64,000 bases of DNA from Ficedula albicollis (lineage: Eukaryota > Chordata > Aves > Passeriformes > Muscicapidae): assembly GCF_000247815.1 (NCBI RefSeq), contig NC_021671.1, positions 21,881,267-21,945,266 of the forward strand, written 5' to 3'. The position numbers and the translations under genes were made by a program. Below the pieces are notes generated by a model. The model ran no database searches and was not told where the DNA came from. It saw nothing but the letters and a program-made list of their open reading frames with translations. Shown one piece after another: positions 13,924 through 27,917 of this stretch. Numbering within the stretch: position 1 is the stretch's first letter; each line of letters opens with the position of its first letter.

Positions 13924-15054
13924 CCAGCTTATTTATGTAGCTTTATTTTTAAATATGTCTGATGGCACTCATAGCACTGATAAAGACAATAGTAATGCAC
14001 TAAATATCATTAAGCACTTAAACTAAAATTCCTCCTTGATCATCCCTACACAACCACTTTGATTTTATTTTGCCACCCCAGGACAAGAATAACCTCATAA
14101 CCAGAAGGTCAGAAAATTCTTAGTCTGTTCTGAGAGCAAACTAAATAACTTCCAAAAGCATAGTCCTCTCCCAGGCACAGTCCTGCTTTTGGCTCTCCCA
14201 CCTCCAACTGGCACTAATTTAAATGAAGGGACTGGTAGATTTCGCACTTCAGCTGATATCAATTACTGCTGTATCACGCAAAGCACTCCCTGAAGTAATC
14301 AAAAACTAAGCTGCTTATGGAAGTAGTGTAAAAACTGCACTTGAAATTAAACAGAAGCCAGTACACAGCAGAGACATAACCATCCCCTCTGTAAGAAAAA
14401 GAGATTTAAATGGGCAGCTGCATTCTGCATCAGCAGAATTACAGCCATTTCTGTGAATGGTTTTAAGGTGCATAGAGAGGTCACTGATAACCCAGTTTAT
14501 TTATGTAGCTTTATTTTTAAATATGTCTGATGGCACTCATAGCACTGATAAAGACAATAGTAATGCACTAAATATCATTAAGCACTTAAACTAAAATTCC
14601 TCCTTGATCATCCCTACACAACCACTTTGATTTTATTTTGCCACCCCAGGACAAGAATAACCTCATAACCAGAAGGTCAGAAAATTCTTAGTCTGTTCTG
14701 AGAGCAAACTAAATAACTTCCAAAAGCATAGTCCTCTCCCAGGCACAGTCCTGCTTTTGGCTCTCCCACCTCCAACTGGCACTAATTTAAATGAAGGGAC
14801 TGGTAGATTTCGCACTTCAGCTGATATCAATTACTGCTGTATCACGCAAAGCACTCCCTGAAGTAATCAAAAACTAAGCTGCTTATGGAAGTAGTGTAAA
14901 AACTGCACTTGAAATTAAACAGAAGCCAGTACACAGCAGAGACATAACCATCCCCTCTGTAAGAAAAAGAGATTTAAATGGGCAGCTGCATTCTGCATCA
15001 GCAGAATTACAGCCATTTCTGTGAATGGTTTTAAGGTGCATAGAGAGGTCACTG
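13924..15054 (+). repeat. 568-bp direct tandem duplication
   Basis: The unit at 13924-14491 is repeated from 14492 to 15054 at a constant offset of 568 bp. By eye the copies differ only near the start (CCAGC versus CCAGT) and are otherwise indistinguishable through the shared end at TCACTG (14481-14486 and 15049-15054). There is no spacer. The unit is unique AT-rich DNA with no ORF or repeat family. The copies are either a very young duplication or an assembly duplicate. Confidence 0.95.
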
Positions 15055-18000
15055 TGTTCCATAGATTGGGTTACTGCGAAGCCAACAGATAATAACTACA
15101 TAAAAGAAGTAAATGGGCACTGGACTGCCTTAAAACAGCTGAAGAGAAACAGAATGAGCCAGAATGATGCTGACTCTGATGCAGCTCCAGACCAAGCATC
15201 ATTCTCTAATTTACTCACAACTAGCAAACTTCCCGGTGTTTTGACAATTATAAAATTCAAAGAGCCAAGCCCCAAAACACAGATTTTTTTTTTCTTTATC
15301 CTAGTGCAGGAAAATGGTGGGAGGTAATGCAAGTGGGTCCAATTAAATGTGATGTAAGGAACCAAGGAGAAACAAACTCTTCAGAAACCTAAGTTGTAAC
15401 AGCTGTCTTACACTGTTGTGCTTTTGTATGTTCTCGGGATCCCACCTCAATGGCTTCTGCCCAAGGACAGAAAACTTTGTTTTTTGAATTTTGAAAATTT
15501 TTCCCAAGACAAAAATTTTGTTTTAAGGATGTCTAAAGCAGTACTTGTCATATAGGGCAAGCTCACTCAGCTGAGGAGGCAGCTCAAGTCACTGCGGGTC
15601 CCCCTGCTCGGAAAGGGCAGATACAGATTGGCTTCCTGGCACCTTTCCACCCTACAATTTCCTACTGCTATTACACTGATGATTCAAATCTAATTTTAAC
15701 AAGCAAGCAAGCCTTCTGCTGTCAGCAACCATTGGTCCAAGACAGAAGGAAAATACTTTAAGCACATTTTCGTGCCTTTCAACGTCTGCATTCTTGTATT
15801 GCTTTTGTTTCTGGAGAGGGGCACAGAAAAGGAAAATAAGGGGAGCACTTCCCAAGATAAGAAGCTAAGGTATCAGTGTTGTCACTTATAATTTCCTAAA
15901 CAAATTTAATTTTCCCAAACAATGCATGGGTGGCAGAAGGGTATTATTCATATAAGGAGTAGTGCTTTGAAAAATCTAAAACTTGCTACTGTAACAATGC
16001 AAGATTCAAACCATATTCCCCTAAGAACACATAAAAACAATGTGGGTTTTTTTCTTTTTCAAAAATAGAAAAATATTTTCCACATACTTTGATATAATTC
16101 AGTCCTACACAACCACAGTACTTATCTTTTAAAATAATTAAATATATTAATCACAGCTAAGTTTGTGTGTAAATAAACTGCTCTATCAGTTCAGAAAGAA
16201 TCTAAAAATTTCCTTGATTATATACTATCTCACAAGATGTGACCATTCACCATGTTTCTAAGTGTTGGCCTAAGAGATCAGAAAAAGCAAAGTAATTTTA
16301 AATTCCTTTTGCATATTTTTAACATGGCCTTCAAAAGCCAAGTCAACACAGAATAACACGCTGAGTTATTAGCTGTACAGCAAAAGAAATCATCCCATAA
16401 AATGTGCATTATCAGTGAAAAGTTGCAAGGGGTAATATAGTCACTGAACAGACTTAGTTCTGAAGATTATTGTAGAAGAAGGGCATAAACTCAGCTCCAA
16501 TAGCCAAGTATAAGACAACAGCAAGCACAGAAAAGTCTTCCAGGCAAGGAAGAAACAGCCCAGTTTGTACTGTGTTATAGCACATTCAAATTAGTTGTAT
16601 AACATGTCCTGATGTTTATATCATGATTTTAATAAATCTACAATAGAAGATTAAATATATCTACAGGTCTCCAAAATAAAACAAAAGCTGTACTGTGGTG
16701 CTGAAATATGCAAGGTGTTTTCATTACCTAGAATTTTTATCATAGAAGGTTATTTATACATTGGAACAGGAAATAGCAGTTAACACCCTGAAAGGTGCAG
16801 AAAATGTTACCTGTGCAATACACTGCTATACTGTTGTCTCAATGGCAGCAGACAGAACACAGGAATCAGGTGTTACAGTCCCCTTACACAGACATTGTGT
16901 AACTTGCCCAAGGTATTTAATTTGATCTCTTTGCTCAAGTCAGTGGCATTTGCATTCATTCAATTCAGCAAGTTATTAATCTAAAAAAGCTAAAGTGTCT
17001 TTCATTTCTTCTTGTCTCCCAACTCCATTTGTTCTTCTATAAAATTAATGCCATAAATAAAATGCTGCATTTAGACCTGCTGTGATACTGCCAGCCAATT
17101 TTGCTGCCAATAAAGGTCAAGGAAAAAATTATTAAAAAACAAAATAGCAGTTTTTTCCAAACTCCCTATATAAAAGAACAGTGCCAAGCATTTAAATAAA
17201 CTCTCAGCATAGGTCAATCCTTAATGGGCTTGTAAGTGAGCTGTGTGCCTTAAGAGCTAACCTTTGGAGCATTACTGAACTATTTCTTGCACAGCAACTA
17301 CTGTGTTGCAACTGCCCTCCAGAAACCTGTGACCATCATCTGAACTAAATAACCAGCATGTATGAAAGCCCAAACCCTAACTGAAGCCCTTAATAAGCAT
17401 GAATCCAACAAGAGACACAAATTATCTCTTACCTCTCCTGGGTTTCCTCAAAAACACAGGTTCTGAATATGCAATTATTGTATTAAATACAATGCTCAAA
17501 CACTGAAAGAAATTGTATTTTAGAAATTCATCTGAGCTGGATGTAAAAATATCAGCTAATTCCTTAACTTCAACAGTTTTGCCAGCATTATTAATATTGT
17601 TTCCTGTTTGAATTCTTTTTCTTATTTCCAGTGTGTCTTTTTATTTTCATAACATCCAAAAAAAGCCTTCTCATATCATAAATCTTCACATGGTTATTAC
17701 CAAATGATGGCCAACTCATAATTTCAGTTTCTTTTAGCAAAATAGATTGGCTTTAATGTTTTCTACTAGAAAATTAGCTCCTGCAGAACCACCAAACAAT
17801 TTCTGCAATAAGCCCAAATTCTTTGAGCTCCTGGTATGAGTACCACTCATCCATTCTGCACTCCCATACTAGCTAAATATCCTCCATTCCCTGTGACAGC
17901 AAATACACTTTTTATTTGTTAGTCTTGTAATCTTAAGTCAAAAGCTCAAATCACTGAATGGAAGACATACATGCAAGCTGTACAGTACGGGCACAGTGCA

Positions 18001-18205
18001 CCTTCAGGATACACAAATAACTTCTGAAGGAGCTTCAGGTACTATGGGCTTGCACAGATTAAAACAAGAAGACATCACTTTGCTATTCCTCATCACTATC
18101 TTTACAACTGAGTAGGGTAATGTGAAATAATGAGCTGAATAAGAGCAGAGTAAGAAAATAAGAAAACTAACACCTAAGACCTCTGTAGGGAAACAGGAAA
18201 AAAAA
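15055..18205. other. Unique AT-rich non-coding DNA
   Basis: I see no gene, RNA gene or mobile element over about 3 kb. Between 15856 and 18469 no open frame reaches even 60 codons, which is typical of AT-rich intron or intergenic sequence. Confidence 0.7.
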
Positions 18206-18329
18206 ATGCTGATATTTATTTCAGAAGCAGCTCAACATAGCTTTTTCCAGTGACTACAACTGGAGCCATGCTGATATTTATTTCAGAAACAGCTCAAAAT
18301 AGCTTTTTCCAGTGACTACAACTGGAGCC
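18206..18329 (+). repeat. 62-bp tandem duplication
   Basis: Unit 18206-18267 is followed directly by 18268-18329. Two substitutions are visible (AGAAGCAG/AGAAACAG and CAACAT/CAAAAT). Both units end in ACTGGAGCC. Confidence 0.95.
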
Positions 18330-18421
18330 AATAACTGCTGTGTTTGCTTACGGATTCAGTCAATGTTTTAGGGACAGCATACAGGACAGGCTTCTGCAAA
18401 AGTAGAGAAGTACTATTGCTT

Positions 18422-18443
18422 TGATAATAACATGTTATTATCA
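18422..18443. repeat. Perfect 22-bp palindrome
   Basis: TGATAATAACA is followed directly by its exact reverse complement TGTTATTATCA, with no spacer. It could form a cruciform or bind a symmetric dimeric protein. It may equally be chance in AT-rich sequence. Confidence 0.9.
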
Positions 18444-18855
18444 TACAGTATTACCAGAGATACAGCCCTGTGCATCTGGCTTCAAAGCAGAGGAGATACT
18501 GCAGCCACTGCCTTCCTCACGGCAGGCGTGCACACAAACGAATAGGCAGTTCTGGATGGATGCTTAACGCTGACTTGATGGATATGAAGCTGCACAAGGT
18601 CTTGGGATTTAATGCAACGAAAAACAAAACTAGAAATACAAATGGAAAGCAAGGTATGGCTTGGGAAAATGCAAGATATAACATGTTTGGTATGAAAAAC
18701 ACTCAGATCAGTAATAAGGAAGGTAAGGGAAGGAAGGGAGAGAGTGTACTGAGACATAAATGATGTGGAGGTAATATGGCAATCAATCTAGAGAGCAGTA
18801 TTTTAATAAAGAAAAGCATCAGGAATCACACTAATAGAAAAAAAAAATTCTCAAA

Positions 18856-18885
18856 AGATTCAGGAGAATCTGGACTCCTGAATCT
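18856..18885. repeat. Inverted repeat: 11-bp stem, 8-base loop
   Basis: AGATTCAGGAG (18856-18866) pairs perfectly with CTCCTGAATCT (18875-18885) around the loop AATCTGGA. It lies 410 bp from the 22-bp palindrome. It is not followed by a T-run and there is no gene to terminate, so no terminator role is proposed. Confidence 0.85.
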
Positions 18886-21800
18886 CCTGATTAAATGAAG
18901 GCAGGTCTCTCAAAAGCAAAAGGTGAAGAACAGACATTTGAGTACAGAAAGAGATAGTTTTTTTACATGTGAAAAATGGTAAAGTGGGCAAAGATATAGT
19001 GGGGTAATTGTTCACAAATATCTAAAGGAAGAATGTGCATAGAAAAAGGATGACATTTTCTAACAGCGATGGAAACTCAAGAAGGAGTACATGGGAAAGT
19101 GGGGGGTTTTTTGGTGGACTGTTTTTGTTGGGGTTTTTTACATAAAAATATTGAGGGACTATATTTAGAAGGAAATATAGAAGGAAAGGCTTTTTGGATG
19201 GGAACAACTGTTGGCCTGTAAAAAACTGCCAGAGGGAATACTGCAAAGATACTGCTGGACTAAGTAACAGAAAATGAACTAATGGGAACAGTCCTGTATC
19301 AGAAAGCAGAATGCGAATGCCTTGGATAATGTAAAAAACCATTTCCCAGTCTGCTTATCTGTACACTATGCATACAACGAAGATATATTACCTGAAAATT
19401 TGTGCTCCCTTTTTAAAACAACAGTAATGTACTTTATCACTGATTTTAACAGGCTTTAATAGGAGGAAGCATACATTCAATTATTTTATTACATGCTTTG
19501 AATATAAATGGTAAGCATCTGCACTCTAGTTTACTCCTTCCATCCTCACGCTCTCATAAGAACAGCACTGGCACATTTTAGAATTCAGAGCAGCCCTCCC
19601 CAGCCCAGCCGCTTTCTTGGCTGGTTTGCTGGGATCTATATATCCAATCTAATTATTTTGATTCCCATTTCCAACCCTATCAGTGGTGCAGTGATGCAAG
19701 AAATCAAAATGCCAGTCTCCTGAATGTGTTAGAACCTAAAAGCTAACAGCTACTCATTTGCAGAAGCATCACTGCATGGCCCAAAGCCCCTGTCACCAGG
19801 CAATTTACGTTCAGTGCTCTGGATGTGACTCGAGAGGGGTTTCCCAGTGTACCAATGCAGAGCATTTCATATAACATTTCAGATATGCTACAGGTTGTTG
19901 CATCATCTTATTTTGCCATAGCATAACTGACTAACAAAAAAACCCCAGCAATGCTTTGTTCACATTTTGTCTCTTTAAAAAGACTCGAGTCCTTCTTTGT
20001 TATTTCTCCCTTTGTTTTCTTAAAAGGCAAAAAATAGGATCATACATATCTTCCCTTAAGTGATCAGAAGAGAGAGTCAGCAATAATCCTGCCAAAACAC
20101 CTACTACCCTCTCAAATCAGGGGGATCATATGTTGCTCAGTAGCTGAATTTCCCAGTGGATCCTTTCTCTGCTTATAAGTTGTCCCCCTCTTGAATTACA
20201 GTCTTACTTAGATTACTAATGCTCAGCACCACCAAAAATATTCCCATTCATTTCTCCGGTTTTTACAAACACGATAACATGATTTGTGTTTAAATATAGG
20301 CGTCACCGTTTTACTTTTTATTATGAGTATCATATGTTTGGCAAGCTGTCTGACCTTCCTCATGATGATGAATGCTGCAACAAACAATTTGCTGTATCTT
20401 TAAAGAAATGGCCAATTCAATTACATTATGCCAGAAGCTTTCAAATCCCTCTCTGCCAAATGTCTTTGCTATATCCTGCCACAGACAGCCCATTTGTATT
20501 CCAGCACAGTAGGACACTTGTTTTGTTGAAGCACACAGTTCTAGTTGGGTACTATCAACAGAGCAGTATTTCAGTTCTCCAGCTCTGTGCTCCTTCCACC
20601 CCCTCTACCCTCAGTTATCAGGATTTTCAATTTTACTGACCAAACGCGTATGCATTACTAATCACGTGCATGAAATGCAGTAGTTATCGACTGCTACAAC
20701 AAAATACATTAGTGACCAATTACAGGAGTTCTTGGCAGCAATGGTTATCACTCTAGTGGATTTAATCACTGCACTTAAAGTGAAGCTTGAGATTCCCTTT
20801 GAGATTACACCACTAATTGCTTCTGTTTTGCCAGTTACTGCAGGAGCTGTTTGCAAAAAGGATCACTAAAGATGCTTTCTAAATATGGGAAAGCAGCAAA
20901 CAGATGAAGCCTCCTGTAATGAGGGCCCCCCCCCCAGTAAAGCCACAGTGTCAATTTATTCATACCACAATGCTCCTCTCCGATTCATGCCCCCCATCAC
21001 CTCTTCTTTGCCTCTCATTTCTTATTTGGGTAGACAGCAGCAATACAGCTGCATTGCTATTCATGTGAACCATGCCACACACTATCATTTATTTATATAG
21101 ATACTGAGAATATTACACTGCAAAAATTAAAAAAAAAAGCTTCCCCCTCTCGTCTGTGTTTGCAGAGAGGATACTAATTATTATTATGGTTATGGCAGAA
21201 TGTTTAAATGGTCTTAGACCTTAAAAGAAAAAGGAAATAAAAAAACCTCAACCTAGGCCAAGTGCATGATTTATTACACATACAATACCATCCTAATAGG
21301 CTTCCACTCTCCAGGAATTCCTAAAAACAAACACTCCTCCTTCCAAGGAATTTGTAATATAACATATTGTTCTTTAAAAGCCCAAATCCACTTCCAGGTC
21401 GTCAAGTAGTGATGAATTATCTGGTTTACAGCCTCATAAAGTAAAAGTGTCTATATATTTTAATGCTGAGGCCAACCACAGGACTTTGGTACCTTCCAAA
21501 TGTAGTGATATACAACTTGCCATACAGCAAAGAAAGGCTTCAGGTGAAACAAAGAGATAATTGTCATCAACATTTTAGGTCTGGTCTAAATAAGTAGTCT
21601 TTCAAAGACAAAAAGAATGGGAAAGGATTACAACTACAGCTTTGTTAGCTGAGAACAAGCTATTTTAATCAATAAAATTTTTTAAAGAAATTTGTTTGGC
21701 TCCTTCTCATTAACATTTTCAGCAACTAAAGCTTTACACTATTGAAACACCACTTTGTAAACAACAAAGAAACATTCTCAAAAACATAAAAAATCCCCAA

Positions 21801-24800
21801 CAATCCTCAACAAAAATTTTCTCATGAGATTAGAAAACCTCCTATATTTGTCTGAACAAACATCAACATTTTTCAGGATTTCAATAGATGCTAGGTTGAT
21901 AAAACTTTAATTAGAAACTTAATTGATCTCTGTGAGAGAGATACTGTAAAGAAAGAGTTTTAAATCCCCAGAGACTTCTACACTATAAACAGCAGAGCAT
22001 ATGACATCTTAAAAAGCTGTCAGAAACCATACACGGTGATTTACAAAAATTATAGCAATCTCTGTGAAATTAACTGATAAAATAAGTTGAAAAGTTTCAT
22101 CCTACAGTAGCAGGCTACAGCAACAGTACCATTTGGCTTCACTTCAGCCTCTAAATATGGCACAGACCAATGCCTATCAATCCCTGGAAAAGAACAAAAT
22201 GCAGCACTACGAGGGTTACATCACAGATACATTTATCTTGCTTCACACTCAGATGTAGATTTGTACAAAACCTGTTGATCTTTCCAGAACAGCAGCCACA
22301 AGAACTGCTACACACAGGATGCTCTCAAAACCAAGACCAGTTCATTTCCATGCTTAACAGAGAAAATCTTGCCCCAAGGCACTCCATTTCAACTCTGAAT
22401 GAGAAAATCTGTAGGTGATGTGGTAACTACAGTAACTGGCAAATAATAAACTGGGTAAAACACCTAGAGATCAATCCTATATTCATGAAGGAACACACTA
22501 CACAAATCAATTGGATTATCCCCATTTCTCAGTTCACTAGTTCTGGACTTCTACCTTATTAGACAACAATTAAGGACAATTTTCAAGTACAAAGTAACAC
22601 AGCACTGACACAGTATCTTTGTCACCATACCTACAGGTTCTCCAGTCCAGGAGAATTCCTGCCTTTCTTTTGTATGGGCAAGTTCCTGTCTCATGTACAC
22701 AAGTACAGAAACTAAATTACAATTCCAAGAAGATTGCAATTGTATCTGGAATTTCTAGTGCTGCCTTTCAAATGAGGAAACAGGAATAAATCAGGAGAGG
22801 AAAATATTCCCAAAATGAACTGCTGAGCTTATGTAGCACCCAAAATACAAAAGGTTGGGAAATAGCTGCTTTTCATCACTGTCAAAAGCAATAGACTAAA
22901 ATATGCAGAGTAAGACTGATAACACAGGAAATAAATGAAAACATTTGCTTCATATTAGTATAGAAGTTAAAAGAAACAAGGCAAAAACCTCTCTCAAAGG
23001 TCCCTGCTGGATTCAAAACAGAGCTTTTGAGCCAACTGTGATTTCAAAACATGCCACTATCATTTAAGAACACTGAACTTCTCTTCTTTAATAAACCTTG
23101 CACCTGTTCGCTAGTCCAGAGACCTAATTCCTAAAACCATACACAGCAAGTGCAAGGCAAGGAACCAGAATTTCAATGAGAACAGCCAGTGCACAGGAAA
23201 GCAACCAGTTACTTATAATACAATCTCAGGCATTATTTGTAATTCAGTACCTAACTTACAAATCAAAGAATGATAATGCTAAATGAGACCATGCTGTATT
23301 TCTTAATGAATTAAAAGTTTCATGTGTGTATAGCTCTCAAAGCCTGGCAGATTTTTAGGTTACGTATTTAATTCTCTTCAATATTGAAAGGAATGAGAGA
23401 CATTTTTGTCTACTACTTTACTGCAGGGACAAACACAGTAAATACTCCAGCAAAATGGAATACACTTTTTAATGCAGTGATGTGATGGATATCAATTTAT
23501 AAGTTAATGCATAAAGTACAAGAATATTAATAAACCATGGCACAGATTTGGAATAAACAGCACTGGTAACAAGTTTAGACTAGATTAAATTGAGAGACTC
23601 AGCTGGTAAGTATTGTTTTCAAAATTTAATGTAGATACCAGCAAGGATATTTAGCTTAGTAAAGCTATCTAAAACCAAAGATAATTCTTCTAGCATGAGA
23701 AATGCCAGCAAGAAGAAAGGCTCCAGCTCTAGCAATTGTTTCAGAAAACTCAATTAACTTGCCCATTTTTAAAAATATGTTACCAGTAGAAAGAAGTTTC
23801 ATTCTATAAAAAATTTATCTGCTCATTAATATTACAGAGATTTCATATATTAATATGTATGACTAAATAAATACATTAAATAATAAGTAACACATCAACA
23901 TACCTTTTCGACACGTAAAATAATTTTTTGTAACCAGAATAATGCTTGGGTTGCCCAGAAAGAAAGTTATGTGGATAAATGGAAAATACTCTTCCTCTCT
24001 TTCAGAAAACTGTGTAGGGCTGGGGGCCTCCAAGATGCCAAGGAATGTCTATCACATGCCCCATCCAAGCTGATGAAGAAAAGCTGTCTCTGTCCTGTTT
24101 TAGTGAAAGCAAATCCCAACCAAGACAATAGTTTTTGTCTCAAAAAAACCCTCATGAAGTGAGCATTCATCCTCTCCAAGACAACCTTCCACGAGGTCAT
24201 CTTCTCCGCCTTCACCCTCTGATGACCCCATATTTAACCTGGCCTGACCTCCGGTTCTGCTGAGTCTCAGTGCCTTACTGTGATTACAAACCAGCAAGAT
24301 CAAGTTAACAAGCTTTAAGAAACTCAGACACTATCTGAAGATAAATAACTGAAAAGGCAAAACATCAAAATACCAAGAAATGCTGCTTATAAGCTATGTT
24401 TCATTCTATGGAGACTTCAAGGGTAGCAATACAGAGAAAGCCTATTGCAAAGCACTGAAGGCTCTATACCACATTCTCTCCCTTGCAGGTAGCCCTACCA
24501 CTTCTGCTCTTTGTCAATTCAAAAGCAAAGCATTGTCTAAAGTTACAACTGCAACTAGGCATGGAAATGCTGAAAAATATTTCACAGTTTTAACATTCTG
24601 TAAAGCTGATTTCCACTAAGTATTCACTTACTCAGGTGCAAGAACAGTCAAGCTCCCCAGTTTCCCCCAGATTTTCTCTTCAGGCCAGTTTTATCCTTAG
24701 GTACCTGTGCACAATTAAAAAAAAAATAATTTACATGACTCTTCATAATTTTATCTTATGATTATATCAACTTTTATGGCCCCAATTTAAAAATTCATGT

Positions 24801-26571
24801 CTCCAGCATTTCTCACAGGATTATTTCCCATCAATATGGTTGACCAGAAGCAATCTCAAAGCCATTTTCCCCATGTAAAAAACCTGGGTTTTATTTGACC
24901 AGTATATATACATATATATATATTTTTTTTTTTAGATTTACCATGACCCTAAATGAGTTTTCTGAAAGAAAACTCATGTAAATTCAACCTAATAGATGGT
25001 GGGATTGCATGATTGAGGTATCTTTCATCACTTGTTTTTAGGAGTACAAACAGAGAGCACACAGTTAAGCCTTTGTTAGCCACATATTTAAGCTACCTTA
25101 AAGCTGTTAACATGTGACAAGCAAATCCTACATATTTAATTACTGCTTTAAAAATTGAAAAAAGGTTCATGTACAGGTGCACTGTCACTCAATTAAGGAG
25201 CTCAAAAAATAGAGTTACTCTTTCTCCTGGCATTACTATGAATTAAAGAAACATTTTCAAAATCTGCCATTCAGCCATATGGAATCAATTTTTGTAGACA
25301 TATGGAGCTCCAATTAAATAAGTGTGGCTTTGCTGACACAAAAGTCCACCTGCACGTATTCAAATTTTCCAGAATTAGACCATCTAATTCAGAACAGCTC
25401 ATTTAACAGTAACAGAGTAGAAAAGCAATGTATTTGATATGACACAACCTCTGTAACCAGTCTCCTTAAACAGCAATTGCAGCCTTACTTTTGACCATGG
25501 TCAGGACATAATCAGGTAAGATTGAATTAGTTCTCCTAAAATACAGCTCCAATTACATCAGATCAAAAGAAAATAATTTTTTGTCTTCTCCATCATGGAA
25601 AATTAGGCAAGGTACAATTTTTCAAAGAAGATTTTACCAGAAGTCAACAGAAATTTAAAACCTGACTGTAATCATACTTCCTAGATTCTTCTAGGGTTTT
25701 TGCACATATTTTCCCAGAAAAAATGTATGGGAAGCATGCCATTTAAAGAAACAGAAGTCAACAAGCTATACACGAACATCAACATCCTAAATAAAATCAT
25801 ATTATAAGATGGGCCTCCAATGACACGGAAACAAACAAATTTTTAAGGTAAGCTCTTCTGAAGTTTTTTTTTTCTTTTTTTTTTTTCTTTTTTCCCCAAG
25901 GATTTGCAGTTAACTGGGCTCAAATCTAACCCGTGCTCAAATCTAGTTTGACTGACTTTGTATTAGGTGATAATTCACAATTTTTTTTCCACAGGACCCC
26001 AACCTCATTTAGTGAATATAGTAGCTAGAAGAGAGTAGTGAAACTCTACCCAGAGGCTGCATTCCATATGGTCACAGCACAGCTCTACATACTGCTCCAG
26101 GTTATCCTGAGCTGTTCCAGAGCTGCACTCTGAGGACAGAAACGCCCATTCTCAGGCAGAGCTCCTCTTTGGTGCTGGCAGGTAACAACAGACCCCTGCC
26201 AGGGCTGTCAGAGCACCCCAGAGACAACAAAACTTCAGAATCAGGAGCCTTATGAACTTTACCGTTCAACCAAGTCCCTAAAACTAATTTTTCAGAGTAT
26301 TTAGCTTTCTATAATACCTTAACTAATTTCCTGGAGAAACTGTATCCACCTAGTTTCCCAGTTAAGGTGACAGATCTCCCCTCGTCTGTGAGCTGCCCCA
26401 CTCACTACCTGTCTTAGGGTTTCTACAACAAATAAAAGCACGTTTCCAGAGACCTGTCCTTCTTTGCTACAGCTTCCAACTTAACTGTTCCACCTGGAAA
26501 GACCACACCATTCGAGAGATCCTAGAATTTAAAACTGTATCATAATGCAAACGTCCAGGGGAGCTCAGTTA
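18886..26571. other. Unique AT-rich non-coding DNA
   Basis: No gene or mobile element is recognised over about 7.7 kb. The longest frame, 117 codons at 20286-20639, matches no family I know. Simple sequence includes C10 at 20926-20935, a TATATACATATATATA-type tract ending in T10 near 24903-24934, and a T/C tract at 25865-25896. Old repeats too diverged to recognise by eye may be present. Confidence 0.6.
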
Positions 26572-26737
26572 ATTTTAGGTAATTCCGCACCTTCCCAGTG
26601 TTGCAGTACTTGCAACTCTCTGGAGCTCTGTATTCAAAGTAGCTGAATAAAGGACATTTTAGGTAATTCTGCACCTTCCCAGCGTTGCAGTACTTGCAAC
26701 TCTTTGGAGCTCTGTATTCAAAGTAGCTGAATAAAGG
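26572..26737 (+). repeat. 84-bp tandem duplication
   Basis: Unit 26572-26655 is followed directly by 26656-26737. Three differences are visible and all are C/T transitions (TTCCGC/TTCTGC, CAGTGT/CAGCGT, CTCTCT/CTCTTT). Transition-only divergence fits allelic or young paralogous copies. Confidence 0.95.
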
Positions 26738-26789
26738 TTGGTTTTTAAAAGACAGTAGCTATGAAAAAGAAAAAGCTCCATCTTGCTCA

Positions 26790-27240
26790 ATACAGATATT
26801 CAGCCTCCCTCAAAACTTGGCCACTTCCCATCCAATCCTTATTACTGCCCATCCTGTCGACATGTGCTGCTGCTCCCATCCACTCTTGCCTTTAGGCTCA
26901 GTTTCCTATTTGGGACCCCAGTCCTGCCTCTTTTCAGTGACCACTTCATTCTCAACAACTTCATTATTCAATATATTGCTCCCACCCCACAATCAGAGTC
27001 CCATTAGCTCCAGCTCTCCGCTCTCCTACACCAGCATTCCTTTTAATCTTTCAGCTTTCTGCGCTCTTCACAGATCTGTTCGTTTTTCCATATCACTTTT
27101 CACCTTCCAATGTTTTTCCCACTTCTTTACTCCCCTACTCACTTCCTGTGCTTCCCTCTTGCCCTGGAAGTTTCCAAATTTCTTCTCATCAACTAACTCC
27201 ATGTGTTTTCCTGGTTCCTACTTAGTCTTTGTGACTAGTA
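26790..27240 (+). repeat. Pyrimidine-rich low-complexity block
   Basis: About 450 bp of the plus strand are dominated by T and C (CTTCC, CTCC and TTTCC motifs). This creates a stop-poor 143-codon Ser/Pro/Phe/Leu frame (26817-27248) that reflects composition and not a gene. The minus strand would be a polypurine tract. Confidence 0.6.
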
Positions 27241-27917
27241 TGCCATAGCCATGGCTGCCACGTTTTGTGTGGAACTCATTTCTAATGATGGGTGTTAAAG
27301 AGATCTGTACAAGGGCTAATGAGCAGGAATACTTAATTTCAGGATCCCAGAAGAACTGGAGCAGAAGAAAAGCCAAACCAGCAGTGCAGAAACAGAATTT
27401 TAGGCATTTAAATAACTCACTACAGACACCTATATATTTAAATGTCAGGGCAGCTGTATGAAGGCTTTGTGGACTGTAGCTACTTCTGTCTTGCTGTTAG
27501 ATTAACACCACCAACTCTTTTAAATTTAAAAACAATATTTCTACAATGAACCAAAATAAAGCTACTTAGAGCCTAAGTCTCAACCTAAACTCAATCTACA
27601 TCTTAGTTAACAGCAAGTTACTTATACCTTTGAAAACCATTTTTTTCCAAATAGAAAACATCCCCCAAATCAGTCAAACATATTAAGAACTGTGGGGGAG
27701 GGAAAAAGAGGTTTTAATCAAAAACAGGGTTTTCTTGGCACTATTTACCAAGGATAAGTGTTCTTATCTTTATTCTACAGAAGAAAGTAGATTGTAGCAC
27801 ACCTTCATCTATTCTTGCCAGAAAGTATGAGCTAACCAAAGACATCTTTCTATTCTCAAGGAGGTTGGTGTGTGGGTGGGTTAAGAGTACTTAGGCTCAA
27901 TTTAAAGTGATTTTATA

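Noticed and set aside
18856..18885. Stem-loop considered as a terminator or microRNA precursor
   Set aside because: The stem is only 11 bp, too short for a pre-miRNA. There is no T-run or upstream gene.
20286..20639. 117-codon plus-strand frame considered as a gene
   Set aside because: It has no recognisable motif, overlaps a minus-strand frame and its length is compatible with chance.
26783..27248. 143-codon Ser/Pro/Phe-rich frame
   Set aside because: It is explained by the pyrimidine-rich composition, which lacks A and G needed for stop codons. No domain is visible.
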